Below are positions 27,119 through 35,948 of a stretch of 64,000 nt of DNA, piece after piece. Below the pieces are notes generated by a model. The model had not been told where the DNA came from, ran no database searches, and saw only the letters and a program-made list of their open reading frames with translations. Made by a program: the position numbers and the translations under genes. This DNA is from JACVRW01 sp034664125 (GTDB taxonomy: Bacteria; Actinomycetota; Thermoleophilia; Solirubrobacterales; Thermoleophilaceae), in the NCBI GenBank assembly GCA_034664125.1, contig JAXDIG010000015.1, positions 22,491 to 86,490 on the forward strand. The letters are read 5' to 3'. How positions within the stretch are numbered: the stretch's first letter is position 1; every line of letters starts with the position of its first letter.

Positions 27119-27466
27119 GTGACCACCGAGGGGTGGATCTTCATGGTCGGCTTTCGCGTTTTCGACGTCGGCCTGCTGATCGTGTGGCTGATCTGGTTCT
27201 TCCGGCTGCGCGACGATGACGACGATTCACACGGCGAAGACGGCGGCGGAGGCGAGGGCCCGGGCCCGCGTCCCGAGAAGGACGGCCCGGGCGGAGACGG
27301 CATCAGGCTGCCGCTCGGCCGTTGGGGACTTGGCCGTGGCCGCGACCGCTCTCACGGCGGCCCGGCCCGGCCCTCCCGGCGGCGCGGAGCGGAGCCTCAG
27401 CTGCCCAAGCCGCTGCCGTCGCGCGTGCGGCGGCCACGGTCGCCGCTGCCGACGCACCGCAGCTAG
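27119..27466 (+). CDS. Small single-helix membrane protein with low-complexity tail
   Basis: 115 residues. One membrane helix, FRVFDVGLLIVWLIWFFRL (about 12-30), then an acidic/Gly run (DDDDDSHGEDGGGGEG) and a Pro/Arg/Gly-rich basic tail. The tail is probably disordered and cytoplasmic. Start GTG at 27119. The 275-bp repeat copy B begins 9 bases after its stop. No family recognised. Confidence 0.6.
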   Translation: MTTEGWIFMVGFRVFDVGLLIVWLIWFFRLRDDDDDSHGEDGGGGEGPGPRPEKDGPGGDGIRLPLGRWGLGRGRDRSHGGPARPSRRRGAEPQLPKPLPSRVRRPRSPLPTHRS

Positions 27467-27475
27467 CTTCGGCCA

Positions 27476-27750
27476 GCCGCGAACCGCAAACAGCGGCTGG
27501 GGAAGGGCTGGGATGCACAACCCGCCCCACCCCCCGGCTCTACGGCAGGTGGGTCGGCTTTAGCCGGGATACGCGCTCGGATACGGCCCGCCCGGCGGTC
27601 CAGCCGCGGGGCGGGCTGCTTTGAGACGCGCTGGGATGGCAAATGCGGCCCGGGCTCGCCGCAGCTGCCGCGAACGCGACGTTTACACCGACGTCGTCCA
27701 CCCTTGAAGGCCCGTGGCACCTCCTTGCCTGCCGTCCAGTCACGTTTGTC
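27476..27750 (-). repeat. 275-bp dispersed repeat, copy B
   Basis: The reverse complement of this block matches 8501-8775 at about 88% identity over the full 275 bases (hand alignment; one-base gaps near 27704 and 27499 only). It fills the gap between two converging genes. Open frames exist across it in several frames, but copy A and copy B do not keep the same frame throughout, so I treat it as non-coding. Confidence 0.9.
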
Positions 27751-27778
27751 TCACCCAGAGGCGTCGGGAGCGCTTCGG

Positions 27779-28189
27779 CTAGCCGCAAGCCCCGGGGTTG
27801 TCGTTGCAGAACTGCTCGAACCGCTCCGCCGGGCTGTCCTGCGGCGGCGGAGTGTCGTTCTGGGGCGTGTCCGTGGGTATTTCGAGCGGCGGCGGAGTGG
27901 GGGTGTCGCCGTCGGTGGGCGGCGGGGCGATCTCGCTCGTGGGCGTGCTTTCGGTTTGCGGCGCCGGCTCCGGCTTGTCGGTTTCCGGGATCGTGAGCTC
28001 GGGCGCCGTCGGCGGAGGGTCGGCGGACGATTCCTGGTCGCCGCCGCAGCCGGCGCTCAGTACGGCCAGCGAGAGCAGCAGCAGCGCGAGGAGGCGTGCC
28101 GTCAGCGCTCGACGGCGGGCAGCCGCCGGCCGCAGTGAGGGCAGTCGTTCAGGTCCTTCTGAACCAGTTGCTCGAGCGAGCAGCCGCAT
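27779..28189 (-). CDS. Lipoprotein with Pro/Thr-rich stalk
   Basis: A lipoprotein with lipobox LSAGC followed by about 75 residues rich in Pro, Thr, Glu and Asp, and a small C-terminal motif RFEQFCNDNPGACG. The only ATG, at 28189, lies 88 bases inside the preceding gene and gives a long 32-residue n-region. The alternative is a CTG at 28105 that overlaps the preceding stop as CTGA and gives a compact signal peptide (LTARLLALLLLSLAVLSAGC). I list the ATG form but think the CTG form is equally likely. Function unknown; it probably spans the wall as a tether. Confidence 0.6.
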   Translation of the reverse strand: MRLLARATGSEGPERLPSLRPAAARRRALTARLLALLLLSLAVLSAGCGGDQESSADPPPTAPELTIPETDKPEPAPQTESTPTSEIAPPPTDGDTPTPPPLEIPTDTPQNDTPPPQDSPAERFEQFCNDNPGACG

Positions 28190-28371
28190 AGCCGCAGGTT
28201 CTCGATCGAGTACGGGAGGTTGCTCGGCGACGGCGCCAGCGGCAGCAGCGCGCTGACCACCTTCAGCTCCTCGCCGCTCTCCCGGTCGACGTAGCGCTTG
28301 CCCGGGACGGCCTCGCGAATGATCTCGCGATCCGAGCGTGCGCGCAGGCGATACTTCTGGCGGGCGGGCAT
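28102..28371 (-). CDS. Small zinc-ribbon protein
   Basis: 89 residues. The N-terminal half is basic (MPARQKYRLRARSDREII) with the phrase GKRYVDRESGEELKVVS; the C-terminal half has CGC then CPHCG, spaced as a rubredoxin-like zinc knuckle. The start ATG at 28371 leaves 46 bases to the divergent glycosyltransferase gene. It overlaps the lipoprotein gene downstream. No specific family is recognised. Confidence 0.6.
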   Translation of the reverse strand: MPARQKYRLRARSDREIIREAVPGKRYVDRESGEELKVVSALLPLAPSPSNLPYSIENLRLCGCSLEQLVQKDLNDCPHCGRRLPAVER

Positions 28372-28417
28372 GGGCGCGGAAGGATAGCTGCCGATATCCC
28401 GGAAAGAGCCTGCGGCC

Positions 28418-29884
28418 ATGCGCATCCTGATCTTCCACGGATACCTGCTCCGGGGCACCGGCAGCAACATCTACAACGCCAGCCTGGTGCGCGCCCTGGC
28501 GGGCCTCGGGCACGAGGTCGACCTGCTCTGTCAGGACCGCACCTGGGAGGCCCCTGAGGGCGTGACGGTCCACAACCCGGACATCGGCAGGGTCCTGCCG
28601 GTGTACGTTGCCGACCGCTACGAGGGCTTCGACGCCAAGCCGTACGCGGAGTTGAGCGATGCGGAGCTGGAGCATTACCTCGCAGCGAACGTAGCGGCAG
28701 TGCAGGACGCTCCCACGCCCGACGTGGCGCTCGCGAACCACCTGGTGATGGGACCGGCGATCCTCGCCCGCGGCCTGGCCGGCCGAGCGCCCTACGCGAT
28801 GAAGGTGCACGGCAGCGCGCTGGAGTACACCGTGCGCCCGCACCGCGAGCGCTTCCTGCCCTACGCGCTGGAGGGCGTCAGGGGCGCGGAGGGGGTCCTG
28901 GTCGGCTCGCGCCACACGGCGGAGAGCCTGTGGGAGGTGCTGGCCGACGAGCCGTCGCTGCCCGACCGGACTCGGCTGGGGCCGCCCGGCGTGGACGTGC
29001 ACACCTTCAGGCCCGGGGTCGCGGACCTGGCGAAGCTCGCCCACCGCGTCGGGTCCGGCGACACCGCGTCCTGGGGCGGCGAGGCCGGCGCCGCCGACGC
29101 GCTGCTGTCGCTCGACCCGCGCACGGACCGGATCGTGAGCTACGTCGGGAAGCTGATCGTCTCCAAGGGGGTCGACCTGCTGCTCGCGGCCTGGCCGCTC
29201 GTGGTCGCCCGCGTGCCCGAGGCGCGCCTGGTGATCGTCGGCTTCGGCACCTACCGCGAGGCGCTGGGCCGCTTCGTCGACGCGCTGCGGCGCCGCGACC
29301 TCGACGACCTGCGGGACATCGCGGCGCGCGGGCGCGAGCTCGAGGGCGGGCCGCCCGGGAGGCTGAAGTACCTCAGCGCGTTCCTCGAGGGGGTGGGGGA
29401 CGACTGGCTCGCCGCCGCGCCCGCGGCCGCCGACCGAGTTCACTTCACCGGCCGCCTCGAGCACGACGACCTGCCCCTGCTGCTGCCCGCCTGTGAGGCG
29501 CAGGTAATGCCGAGCACGTTCCCCGAGGCGTTCGGCATGGTGGCGGCCGAGGCGGCGGCGTGCGGCGCGCTGCCGCTGTCGGCGGGGCACTCCGGCATGG
29601 CGGAGGTCACGGCGACGCTGGCCCCGGCGCTGCCTCCCGAGCTGCGCCCGCTGCTGTCGTTCGACGTCGGTGCGCAGGCGGTCGAGCAGATCGCGTCCAA
29701 GCTGATCGCGTGGCTCACGCTCGACCCCGCCGAGCGCGAGCGCGCCAGCGCCGCGCTCGCAGCCGAAGCGGCGCGCCGCTACTCGTGGGAGAGCGTGGCC
29801 GAAGGGGTGATCGCGGCGGCCCAGGGGCGCCTCGACGCTCTGCCCCATCCGGCTCCCCCAGCGGATAATGTTCCCGCCCCGTGA
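28418..29884 (+). CDS. GT4-family glycosyltransferase
   Basis: 488 residues of the GT-B fold. The N-terminal Rossmann half starts MRILIFHGYLLRGTGSNIYN with the glycine loop, followed by HEVDLLCQDR. The C-terminal half has YVGKLIVSKGVDLLLAAWPL, VHFTGRLEHDDLPLLLPACE and the nucleotide-sugar motif FPEAFGMVAAEAAACG (EX7E type). It transfers a sugar from an activated donor to an unknown acceptor, probably at the inner membrane face. Its TGA overlaps the GTG of the cytochrome gene by 4 bases. Confidence 0.9.
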   Translation: MRILIFHGYLLRGTGSNIYNASLVRALAGLGHEVDLLCQDRTWEAPEGVTVHNPDIGRVLPVYVADRYEGFDAKPYAELSDAELEHYLAANVAAVQDAPTPDVALANHLVMGPAILARGLAGRAPYAMKVHGSALEYTVRPHRERFLPYALEGVRGAEGVLVGSRHTAESLWEVLADEPSLPDRTRLGPPGVDVHTFRPGVADLAKLAHRVGSGDTASWGGEAGAADALLSLDPRTDRIVSYVGKLIVSKGVDLLLAAWPLVVARVPEARLVIVGFGTYREALGRFVDALRRRDLDDLRDIAARGRELEGGPPGRLKYLSAFLEGVGDDWLAAAPAAADRVHFTGRLEHDDLPLLLPACEAQVMPSTFPEAFGMVAAEAAACGALPLSAGHSGMAEVTATLAPALPPELRPLLSFDVGAQAVEQIASKLIAWLTLDPAERERASAALAAEAARRYSWESVAEGVIAAAQGRLDALPHPAPPADNVPAP

Positions 29885-30564
29885 GCCTCGCCCGGAACAC
29901 GGCAAAGCCGCTGCTCGCGGCGCTGGTGGCGGCAGCCGTTGCGTTGCCGCTGGCCGCGTGCGGGCGCGACGAGCCCGATCTGACCAAGGGAAAGGCGCTG
30001 TTCACGCAGAAGTGCGGGTCGTGTCACGCCCTTCAGAGGGCCGGCACGCAGGGCCAGACCGGCCCTGATCTCGACACCGCCTTCCGGGCGGCGCTGGAGA
30101 AGGGCATCAGCCGCGACACCGTCGAGGGCATCGTCCACAAGCAGGTCCTCCATCCGCGCCGCAACAGCGTGATGCCGGCGGGGCTGGTCAAGGGCAAGGA
30201 CGCCACGGACCTGGCGGCCTACGTCAGCTTCGCCGTGGACCGGCCCGGCGAGGACCAGGGCGCCCTCGCCGAGGCGGGCCTCGCGGGGGCGACCACCGGC
30301 GAGCAGATCTTCACGGCCGCCGGCTGCGCCGGCTGCCACAAGCTCTCAAAGGCGGGGGCTACCGGCACCATCGGCCCGAGCCTCGACGACCTGGCGTCGT
30401 CCGGCGACATCAAGGGCTCGCCCGCGGACTACGTGAGGCAGTCGCTGCTGGAGCCGGACGCCGTCGTGACCAAGGGGTTCCAGCCCGGCGTGATGCCCTC
30501 CTTCAAGGGCAAGCTCACGGACAAGCAGATCCAGGCGCTGGTGCAGTACCTGCTGGGCAATTAG
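29881..30564 (+). CDS. Diheme cytochrome c lipoprotein
   Basis: 227 residues. Signal peptide with lipobox LAACG (Cys about 27), then two cytochrome c domains. The first heme site is CGSCH (about 45-49), the second CAGCH (about 147-151); probable axial Met residues are in SVMPAG and GVMPSF. It should be anchored on the outer face of the membrane and carry electrons, plausibly to the oxidase encoded 2 kb away, whose subunit II has the same C-terminal domain type (GFQPGVMPSF here, GFAPDIMPQDF there). It is coupled by a 4-base overlap to a glycosyltransferase, an odd partner. Confidence 0.92.
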   Translation: MSLARNTAKPLLAALVAAAVALPLAACGRDEPDLTKGKALFTQKCGSCHALQRAGTQGQTGPDLDTAFRAALEKGISRDTVEGIVHKQVLHPRRNSVMPAGLVKGKDATDLAAYVSFAVDRPGEDQGALAEAGLAGATTGEQIFTAAGCAGCHKLSKAGATGTIGPSLDDLASSGDIKGSPADYVRQSLLEPDAVVTKGFQPGVMPSFKGKLTDKQIQALVQYLLGN

Positions 30565-31340
30565 CCCGTCACCAGGGGGCGAAGCTCGGCGAGCAGGTCG
30601 GCGCCGGAGGCGGCGATCATGCCAGGCCAGCCGTCGTCGAGCCAGTCGACGCTCCCGCCGGCCTCCTCCACGAGCAGGCGGCCGGCGGCCCAGTCCCAGT
30701 GCTGCAGGCCGCGCTCGAAGAACGCGTCCACGCGGCCGGCGGCCAGCCAGGCCAGGTCGAGCGCCGCCGCGCCGGCGCGGCGGATGTCGCGCGCGCGGGG
30801 GAGCAGCGCGCGGATCACGTCGGCCTGGGCCGCCCGGCGGGCGGGCTCGTAGGAGAAGCCAGTGGCCACGAGCGCCTGGGCGAGCGGGCGCTGCGGGCGC
30901 ACGTGCAGCGCGCGGCGCTCGGGCTCGCGCTCGCTGAGCACGAAAGCCCCCTCGCCGCGCACGGCGTAGAAGGTTTCCCCGTTGATCGGGGAGTGGACCA
31001 CGCCGACGGCCAGGCCGTCTCCGTCCTCGAGTGCCACGCTGACCGCCCAGGCCGGGAAGCCATACAGGAAGTTGATGGTGCCGTCGAGCGGGTCGACCAC
31101 CCAGCGTCGCCCGCTGGCGGCCTGCGAGCGCGAGCCCTCCTCGGCCACGAGGCCGTCCTGCGGCCGCTCAGCCTCGAGCAGCTCGCGGATCGCCCGCTCG
31201 GCCTCGCGGTCGGCATCCGAAACCAGGTCCGTGGACGAGGACTTCGACGCGACCCCCTCGGGCGGCCGCTCGTAGTAGGACAGCAGCACCTCGCCGGCCG
31301 CGCGCGCGGCGCGCTCGGCCAGCTCGAGGTCGGAGTTCAC
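30561..31340 (-). CDS. Inositol monophosphatase family protein
   Basis: 259 residues with the FIG metal-phosphatase motifs: EEGSRS, WVVDPLDGTINFLYGFP (the two metal-binding Asp residues) and HWDWAAGRLLVEEAGG. The family splits phosphate from inositol, histidinol or nucleotide bisphosphates; the gene alone does not tell which. GTG at 31340 overlaps the stop of the 35-residue membrane peptide, so it belongs to the oxidase transcript. Its 3' end overlaps the convergent cytochrome gene by 4 bases. Confidence 0.92.
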   Translation of the reverse strand: MNSDLELAERAARAAGEVLLSYYERPPEGVASKSSSTDLVSDADREAERAIRELLEAERPQDGLVAEEGSRSQAASGRRWVVDPLDGTINFLYGFPAWAVSVALEDGDGLAVGVVHSPINGETFYAVRGEGAFVLSEREPERRALHVRPQRPLAQALVATGFSYEPARRAAQADVIRALLPRARDIRRAGAAALDLAWLAAGRVDAFFERGLQHWDWAAGRLLVEEAGGSVDWLDDGWPGMIAASGADLLAELRPLVTG

Positions 31341-31444
31341 AGGGCGCGCAGCAGGAAGACGATCGCGATGACCACCGCGGCGACGACGATTACATAGAGC
31401 AGGAAGCGGAACGCCTCTTGCTCTGAGCGCAGCGGATTCAGCAC
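31337..31444 (-). CDS. 35-residue membrane peptide in the oxidase operon
   Basis: A very short gene between coxC and the phosphatase gene. GTG at 31444 lies 7 bases after the coxC stop; its TGA overlaps the next GTG as GTGA. The product starts MLNPLRSEQEAF and continues with one hydrophobic helix, FLLYVIVVAAVVIAIVFLL, ending RAL. Tight spacing on both sides, a clean helix and no stop support it as real. By position it could be a small oxidase subunit or assembly peptide; this is inference. Confidence 0.65.
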   Translation of the reverse strand: MLNPLRSEQEAFRFLLYVIVVAAVVIAIVFLLRAL

Positions 31445-31451
31445 GGCGATC

Positions 31452-32072
31452 TCAGAGGAGGTAGACGCTGGAGTAAACGACGATCCACATGACGTCCACG
31501 AAGTGCCAGTAGATGCCGGGCACCTCGACGCCGCGGTGCTCCTTCGGGGTGAAGTGCCCGCGGAAGGCGCGCAGCGTGGCGAACACCAGCAGCGTCAGTC
31601 CCACCGCCACGTGCGCCCCGTGGAGGCCGGTGAGCCCGTAGAAGATCGTGCCCTGGGCGTTGTCGTGCGGCGCGAAGCCGATGTGGACGTACTCGTTGAC
31701 CTGCACCGAGAGGAACGTGAGACCGAGCGCCGCGGTGGTGAGCAGGCCCACCTGCATCGCCCGGCGGTTGCCCCTGCGCGCGCCCTCGAGCGCCCAGTGC
31801 ATCGTGACGCTCGACGACACCAGCACTGCGGTGTTGACGCCGGCGATGAGCTTGGGCAGGTCCTTGCCGTCCATGGGGAACCAGCCCGAATCGGCCACGA
31901 CCCGGATGAAGAAGTAGGCCGTGAAGAACGCTCCGAAGAGCATCACCTCGGAGATGATGAAAAGCAGCATCCCGAGGAACTGCGCCTCGACCCGCGAGGA
32001 GCGGTTGGCCGGGGGCGGACCGTGGTGCTCGTCGTGGTCGGCGTGTCCGTGGGCGACCGAGGCCGATTCCAT
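31452..32072 (-). CDS. coxC: Cytochrome c oxidase subunit III
   Basis: 206 residues with five hydrophobic segments. Typical stretches are FLGMLLFIISEVMLFGAFF with the conserved Glu, TGLHGAHVAVGL and IYWHFVDVMWIVVYSSVYLL with the family's WHFVD motif. It is the short five-helix form common in actinobacteria. It starts one base inside the stop of the USP-like gene and belongs to the leftward oxidase operon. Confidence 0.95.
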   Translation of the reverse strand: MESASVAHGHADHDEHHGPPPANRSSRVEAQFLGMLLFIISEVMLFGAFFTAYFFIRVVADSGWFPMDGKDLPKLIAGVNTAVLVSSSVTMHWALEGARRGNRRAMQVGLLTTAALGLTFLSVQVNEYVHIGFAPHDNAQGTIFYGLTGLHGAHVAVGLTLLVFATLRAFRGHFTPKEHRGVEVPGIYWHFVDVMWIVVYSSVYLL

Positions 32073-32893
32073 CAGGCGGGCTCCTCGCTGACGACGTGCT
32101 CGACCGGCTTGCCGGTGGAGGCCTCGACGCGGCCGATCAGGTCGGCGCGCATCCAGCCGGAGCGCGTCTCCGGGAGGGTCGAGATCACGATGTCGTCCGG
32201 CGCGTAGAACTGGAGCGCGTTCTGGATGGCCGTGTAGGGGTCCGGGTGCACCACCTGCCCGATCGCTTCGAGCCCGGCGTCGGTGAGCTCCTTCAGCGTG
32301 TGCGCGAGGCGCTGGGCCGCCTCGCCGGAGTCCCCACCGTTGCCGTTGTCGGCGGCCTGCGGGCAGATCACGATGAAGCGGCGCGGCTCCTCGGCCGCCT
32401 TGCGGCGCAGCACCTCCAGCAGCGCGGGGCTGGCGACCGTCTGGTTGGCCACGACGAGCGTGCGCTTGACGTCGTCGCGCTCCGTGTCGAGGTCCACCAC
32501 CACGTGCTCCACCGGCCGGCGCGCCGCGCGCCTGACGCGGTCCACGAGCCCCTCGCGCAGCCAGCCCGACCGCGTCTCTGGGTGGGTGGAGATCACGATC
32601 TCGTCGTAGTCCTGCTCGCCGAGGGCGTCCATCACCGCCGCGTACGGGTCGGGGTCCATCACCTCGCCGTGCGCCTCGATGCCCGCCTCGCGCAGGAGCG
32701 CCAGCGTCATCTGCAGGCGGTTCTCCGCGGCGTCGCGCACCATCGATTCGTAGATCACGTATCCGTGCCGGGGCTGGTTCTGCGGGCAGATCACGTGCAC
32801 GTCCACCTCGTCGCCGGCCGCGCGCTCGAGCACGGCGTCGATCAGCGGCTTGCCCGCCACCGTCTCATTCGCGACTACGAGGATGCGCTTCAT
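32072..32893 (-). CDS. Tandem universal-stress-like (Rossmann) protein within the oxidase operon
   Basis: 273 residues made of two similar halves. Each begins with a hydrophobic strand and V-A-N (MKRILVVANETVAGKPL; VKRTLVVANQTVASPAL), has a strand VICPQ, and ends DEIVISTHPETRSGWLREGL / DDIVISTLPETRSGWMRADL plus PVEHVV. This is the adenine-nucleotide alpha-hydrolase-like fold of universal stress proteins, duplicated. It overlaps both ctaD and coxC, so it is made with the oxidase. The repeated SGW(L/M)R segment is well kept and may be a ligand site. The role is not known. Confidence 0.8.
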   Translation of the reverse strand: MKRILVVANETVAGKPLIDAVLERAAGDEVDVHVICPQNQPRHGYVIYESMVRDAAENRLQMTLALLREAGIEAHGEVMDPDPYAAVMDALGEQDYDEIVISTHPETRSGWLREGLVDRVRRAARRPVEHVVVDLDTERDDVKRTLVVANQTVASPALLEVLRRKAAEEPRRFIVICPQAADNGNGGDSGEAAQRLAHTLKELTDAGLEAIGQVVHPDPYTAIQNALQFYAPDDIVISTLPETRSGWMRADLIGRVEASTGKPVEHVVSEEPA

Positions 32894-34809
32894 TCAGCAG
32901 GCGGAGGCGCGCCGCCGCCACCGGCGGGAGCGGGCACCGCGGCGCTCGCGGGCGCCTTCTCCTTGAACACGGCATGCACGGCGCCCGGCACGCCGTACTC
33001 GTACGGCCCGCCGACCACCGTCGGCACCTCGTCGAAGTTGAACACGGGCGGCGGCGAGGACACCTGCCACTCGATCGAGTGGGCCCGCCAGGGGTTGCCT
33101 TCGGCCAGGGGGCCGTGGCGCCACGAGGCGACCATGTTGTAGACGAAGACCAGGAACGAGAGGCCGAAGATGAAGGACGAGATCGAGATGACCGCGTTCC
33201 AGGTGGCGAACTGGTCGGCGTAGTCGGCCACGCGCCGCGGCATGCCCTCGATGCCGACCAGGTGCATCGGGCCGAAGGTGAGGTTGAAGAAGATGAACGA
33301 CAGCCAGAAGTGCAGCTTGCCGAGCGTCTCGTCGTACATCCGGCCGGTCATCTTCGGGAACCAGTGGTAGATCCCGGCGAAGATCGTGAACACCGAGCCG
33401 CCGAACAGCACGTAGTGGATGTGGGCCACGATGAAGTAGGTGTCCGACACGTGGATGTCGAACGGCACGACCGCGAGCATGATGCCGCTGATCCCGCCCA
33501 GGGTGAACATCGTGATGAAGCCCAGCGCGAACAGCATGGGTGTTCGGAGATGGATCACGCCTCGCCATAGCGTCGCGAGCCAGGAGAAGATCTTGATGCC
33601 CGTGGGCACCGCGATCAGCATCGTGGTGATCATCATCGGGACCCGCAGCCAGCTCCACATGCCCGACACGAACATGTGGTGGGCCCACACGGAGAACCCG
33701 AGGATCACGATCGCCACCAGCGAGAAGGCCATCATCCGGTAGCCGAAGATCGGCTTGCGGGCGTGTGTCGAGATGACCTCGCTGATGATCCCGAAGCCCG
33801 GCAGCATCATGATGTAGACGGCCGGGTGCGAGTAGAACCAGAAGACGTGCTGGTACAGCAGCACGTCGCCGCCCGCGGACGCGTCGAAGAACTTGGTGCC
33901 GATCGTGCGGTCGAGCAGAACGAAGAACTGCGAGCCCGCGATGAACGGCGTCGCGATCACGACCAGCAGCGAGGTCGTGAAGTTCGCCCACACCAGCAGC
34001 GGCATCCGCCAGAACGTCATGCCGGGCGCCCGCATGGTGATGATCGTGACCAGGAAGTTGAGCGCGGTGGCGATCGAGGAGGCCCCCGCGAACTGCACGC
34101 CGAGCGTGAAGAACTGCTGGCCCATGGGCGTCTCCGTGGAGAGCGGGGCGTAGGCCGTCCAGCCGGTGGCGAAGGCCCCGCCCTCGGCGAAGAACGAGCT
34201 GAGCATCATCACGCCGGCGACCGGCAGCATCCAGTACGAGAGCGCGTTCAGGCGCGGGAAGGCCATGTCCGGCGCGCCGATCATCAGCGGGATCACGTAG
34301 TTCGCGATCCCGGCGAAGACCGGGATGATGAACAGGAAGATCATCAGTGACGCGTGCACCGAGAACAGCCCGTTGAAGGTGTTCGGGTCCACGAACTGCG
34401 TGCCCGGCTGGGCGAGCTCCGCGCGCATCACCATCGCCATCAGGCCGCCGGCGGTGAAGAAGAAGAAGGTCGTGCAGATGTACTGGATCCCGATGACCTT
34501 GTGGTCGGTGTTGACGCGGAAGTAGTCCCTCCACGAGTAGGCGCCGTGCCCGGAGTGGTCCTCCGGGATCGTGGGCGCGCCCGAGGCCCAGCGGAACCAG
34601 TAGTCGAAGCAGCCGATCCCGATCAGGAATCCGAAGGGGGCGGCGACCAGCGCGCCGACGGTGATGATCGCGTCCCCCTTGAACACCGGGTCCCAGCCGT
34701 ACAGCGACCGGACGACGACGACGATGGCCGTGCCCAGGCCAAAGCCGATCGCCACGCCGAGGGCGGCGCGGTACCAGCCGGGTGCGAGAAGACGACGGGT
34801 GAGGGTCAT
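32890..34809 (-). CDS. ctaD: Cytochrome c oxidase subunit I (aa3 type)
   Basis: 639 residues, a heme-copper oxidase core subunit with twelve main helices after a roughly 90-residue N-terminal extension holding two more. CuB and proton-channel motifs are seen: FWFYSHPAVYIMMLPGFG (His-Pro with the cross-linked His-Tyr region), HHMFVSGM for the paired His, and AHIHYVLFGGSVF for the heme ligands. It reduces oxygen to water and pumps protons. It overlaps coxB by 4 bases (ATGA) and the USP-like gene by 4. Confidence 0.97.
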   Translation of the reverse strand: MTLTRRLLAPGWYRAALGVAIGFGLGTAIVVVVRSLYGWDPVFKGDAIITVGALVAAPFGFLIGIGCFDYWFRWASGAPTIPEDHSGHGAYSWRDYFRVNTDHKVIGIQYICTTFFFFTAGGLMAMVMRAELAQPGTQFVDPNTFNGLFSVHASLMIFLFIIPVFAGIANYVIPLMIGAPDMAFPRLNALSYWMLPVAGVMMLSSFFAEGGAFATGWTAYAPLSTETPMGQQFFTLGVQFAGASSIATALNFLVTIITMRAPGMTFWRMPLLVWANFTTSLLVVIATPFIAGSQFFVLLDRTIGTKFFDASAGGDVLLYQHVFWFYSHPAVYIMMLPGFGIISEVISTHARKPIFGYRMMAFSLVAIVILGFSVWAHHMFVSGMWSWLRVPMMITTMLIAVPTGIKIFSWLATLWRGVIHLRTPMLFALGFITMFTLGGISGIMLAVVPFDIHVSDTYFIVAHIHYVLFGGSVFTIFAGIYHWFPKMTGRMYDETLGKLHFWLSFIFFNLTFGPMHLVGIEGMPRRVADYADQFATWNAVISISSFIFGLSFLVFVYNMVASWRHGPLAEGNPWRAHSIEWQVSSPPPVFNFDEVPTVVGGPYEYGVPGAVHAVFKEKAPASAAVPAPAGGGGAPPPAE

Positions 34810-35891
34810 TTCTGCGCTTTCAGAAGGTACTCCACGAGTGCGTCGAGCTCCTCGGGTGAGAGCTTGTCGCCGAAGTCCTGGGGCATGATGTCAGGCGCGA
34901 ATCCCTTCGTGATCACCTTGTTGGGGTCGACGATCGACTGCCGGATGAAGGCCGCAGTGGGCTTGTCGATGTTGTCGAGGTCGGGGCCGACCGTGCCGGT
35001 TGCGTTCGCCGGCTTGAACGTGTGGCAGCTGCCGCAGCCGTTGGCCGCGAAGATGGCCGCGCCGTCGGGGGCGCCGCCGCCACCACCGCCACCACCGCCG
35101 CTGCTCGGGGCGCCGCCCGCGGCCTGCTTCTGATCGTCGAGCCAGGAGTTGAACGCGCCGGCCGCGACCACCCGGACGTCCTGCCGCATGGTGGAGTGTC
35201 CGATGCCGCACAGCTCGGCGCAGACCACCTGGTAGTGCCCGATCCGGTTGGGGGTGACTCGGATCTTCGTGGTGAGCCCGGGCACGGCGTCGGACTTGAG
35301 CCGGAACTCGGGCACCCAGAACGAGTGGATCACGTCCTTGGTGTGGATGCGGAACTCGACCGGGCGGTCCTTGGGCAGCACCAGCTCGGTGGAGTGAACC
35401 TTCTGGCTCGGGTAGTCGAAGGACCAGGTGAACTGCTGCCCGGTGACCTTCACGACCAGCGTGTTGGGCTGCTTGGCCTCGATGTCGTCGAGCACGATCC
35501 AGCCGTAGATGGCGAGGGCCGTGACCATGAGGAACGGGACCGTCACCCAGAAGACCTCCAGCCGGGTGTTCCCGTGGATAGGGGCGCCGTCGCGCATGTC
35601 GCCCGGCATCGCACGGAAGCGGACGACGCTGTAGATCGCCACCGTCATCACGAGCACGAAGATGGGCACCGAGCAGATCAGCAGGACGTCGTAGACCGTG
35701 TCGATCTTGTTGGCCGAGCCCGCCGCGGACTGCGGGAACCAGTCGATCCACAGCGAGATCGCGATCCCGACCACCGAAGCCACGATCCCCAGCCCGATCA
35801 TCTTCGCGATCGGGTGGCGCTCACCCTGGATGCGCGGGTCCTCCTCAGGCGGGCCTGCCGGGCTCCCGGCGGCTGGATCCCTCTCGCTCAT
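34806..35891 (-). CDS. coxB: Cytochrome c oxidase subunit II with fused cytochrome c domain
   Basis: 361 residues. Two N-terminal helices (about 30-50 and 70-95), then the CuA domain with the binuclear copper site CAELCGIGHSTM, preceded by HSFWVPEF. A glycine run links to a C-terminal cytochrome c domain with heme motif CGSCH and a Met ligand in DIMPQDFGDKL. This caa3-like arrangement carries its own electron donor. It is the first gene of the leftward oxidase operon. A possible -10 TACACT lies about 20 bases upstream on the minus strand. Confidence 0.96.
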   Translation of the reverse strand: MSERDPAAGSPAGPPEEDPRIQGERHPIAKMIGLGIVASVVGIAISLWIDWFPQSAAGSANKIDTVYDVLLICSVPIFVLVMTVAIYSVVRFRAMPGDMRDGAPIHGNTRLEVFWVTVPFLMVTALAIYGWIVLDDIEAKQPNTLVVKVTGQQFTWSFDYPSQKVHSTELVLPKDRPVEFRIHTKDVIHSFWVPEFRLKSDAVPGLTTKIRVTPNRIGHYQVVCAELCGIGHSTMRQDVRVVAAGAFNSWLDDQKQAAGGAPSSGGGGGGGGGAPDGAAIFAANGCGSCHTFKPANATGTVGPDLDNIDKPTAAFIRQSIVDPNKVITKGFAPDIMPQDFGDKLSPEELDALVEYLLKAQK

Positions 35892-35948
35892 CGGCGCGCG
35901 AGTGTATTGGAGTGGGCGGCCGGGCGAGAAGTAGGAACTGGGGCGCGC

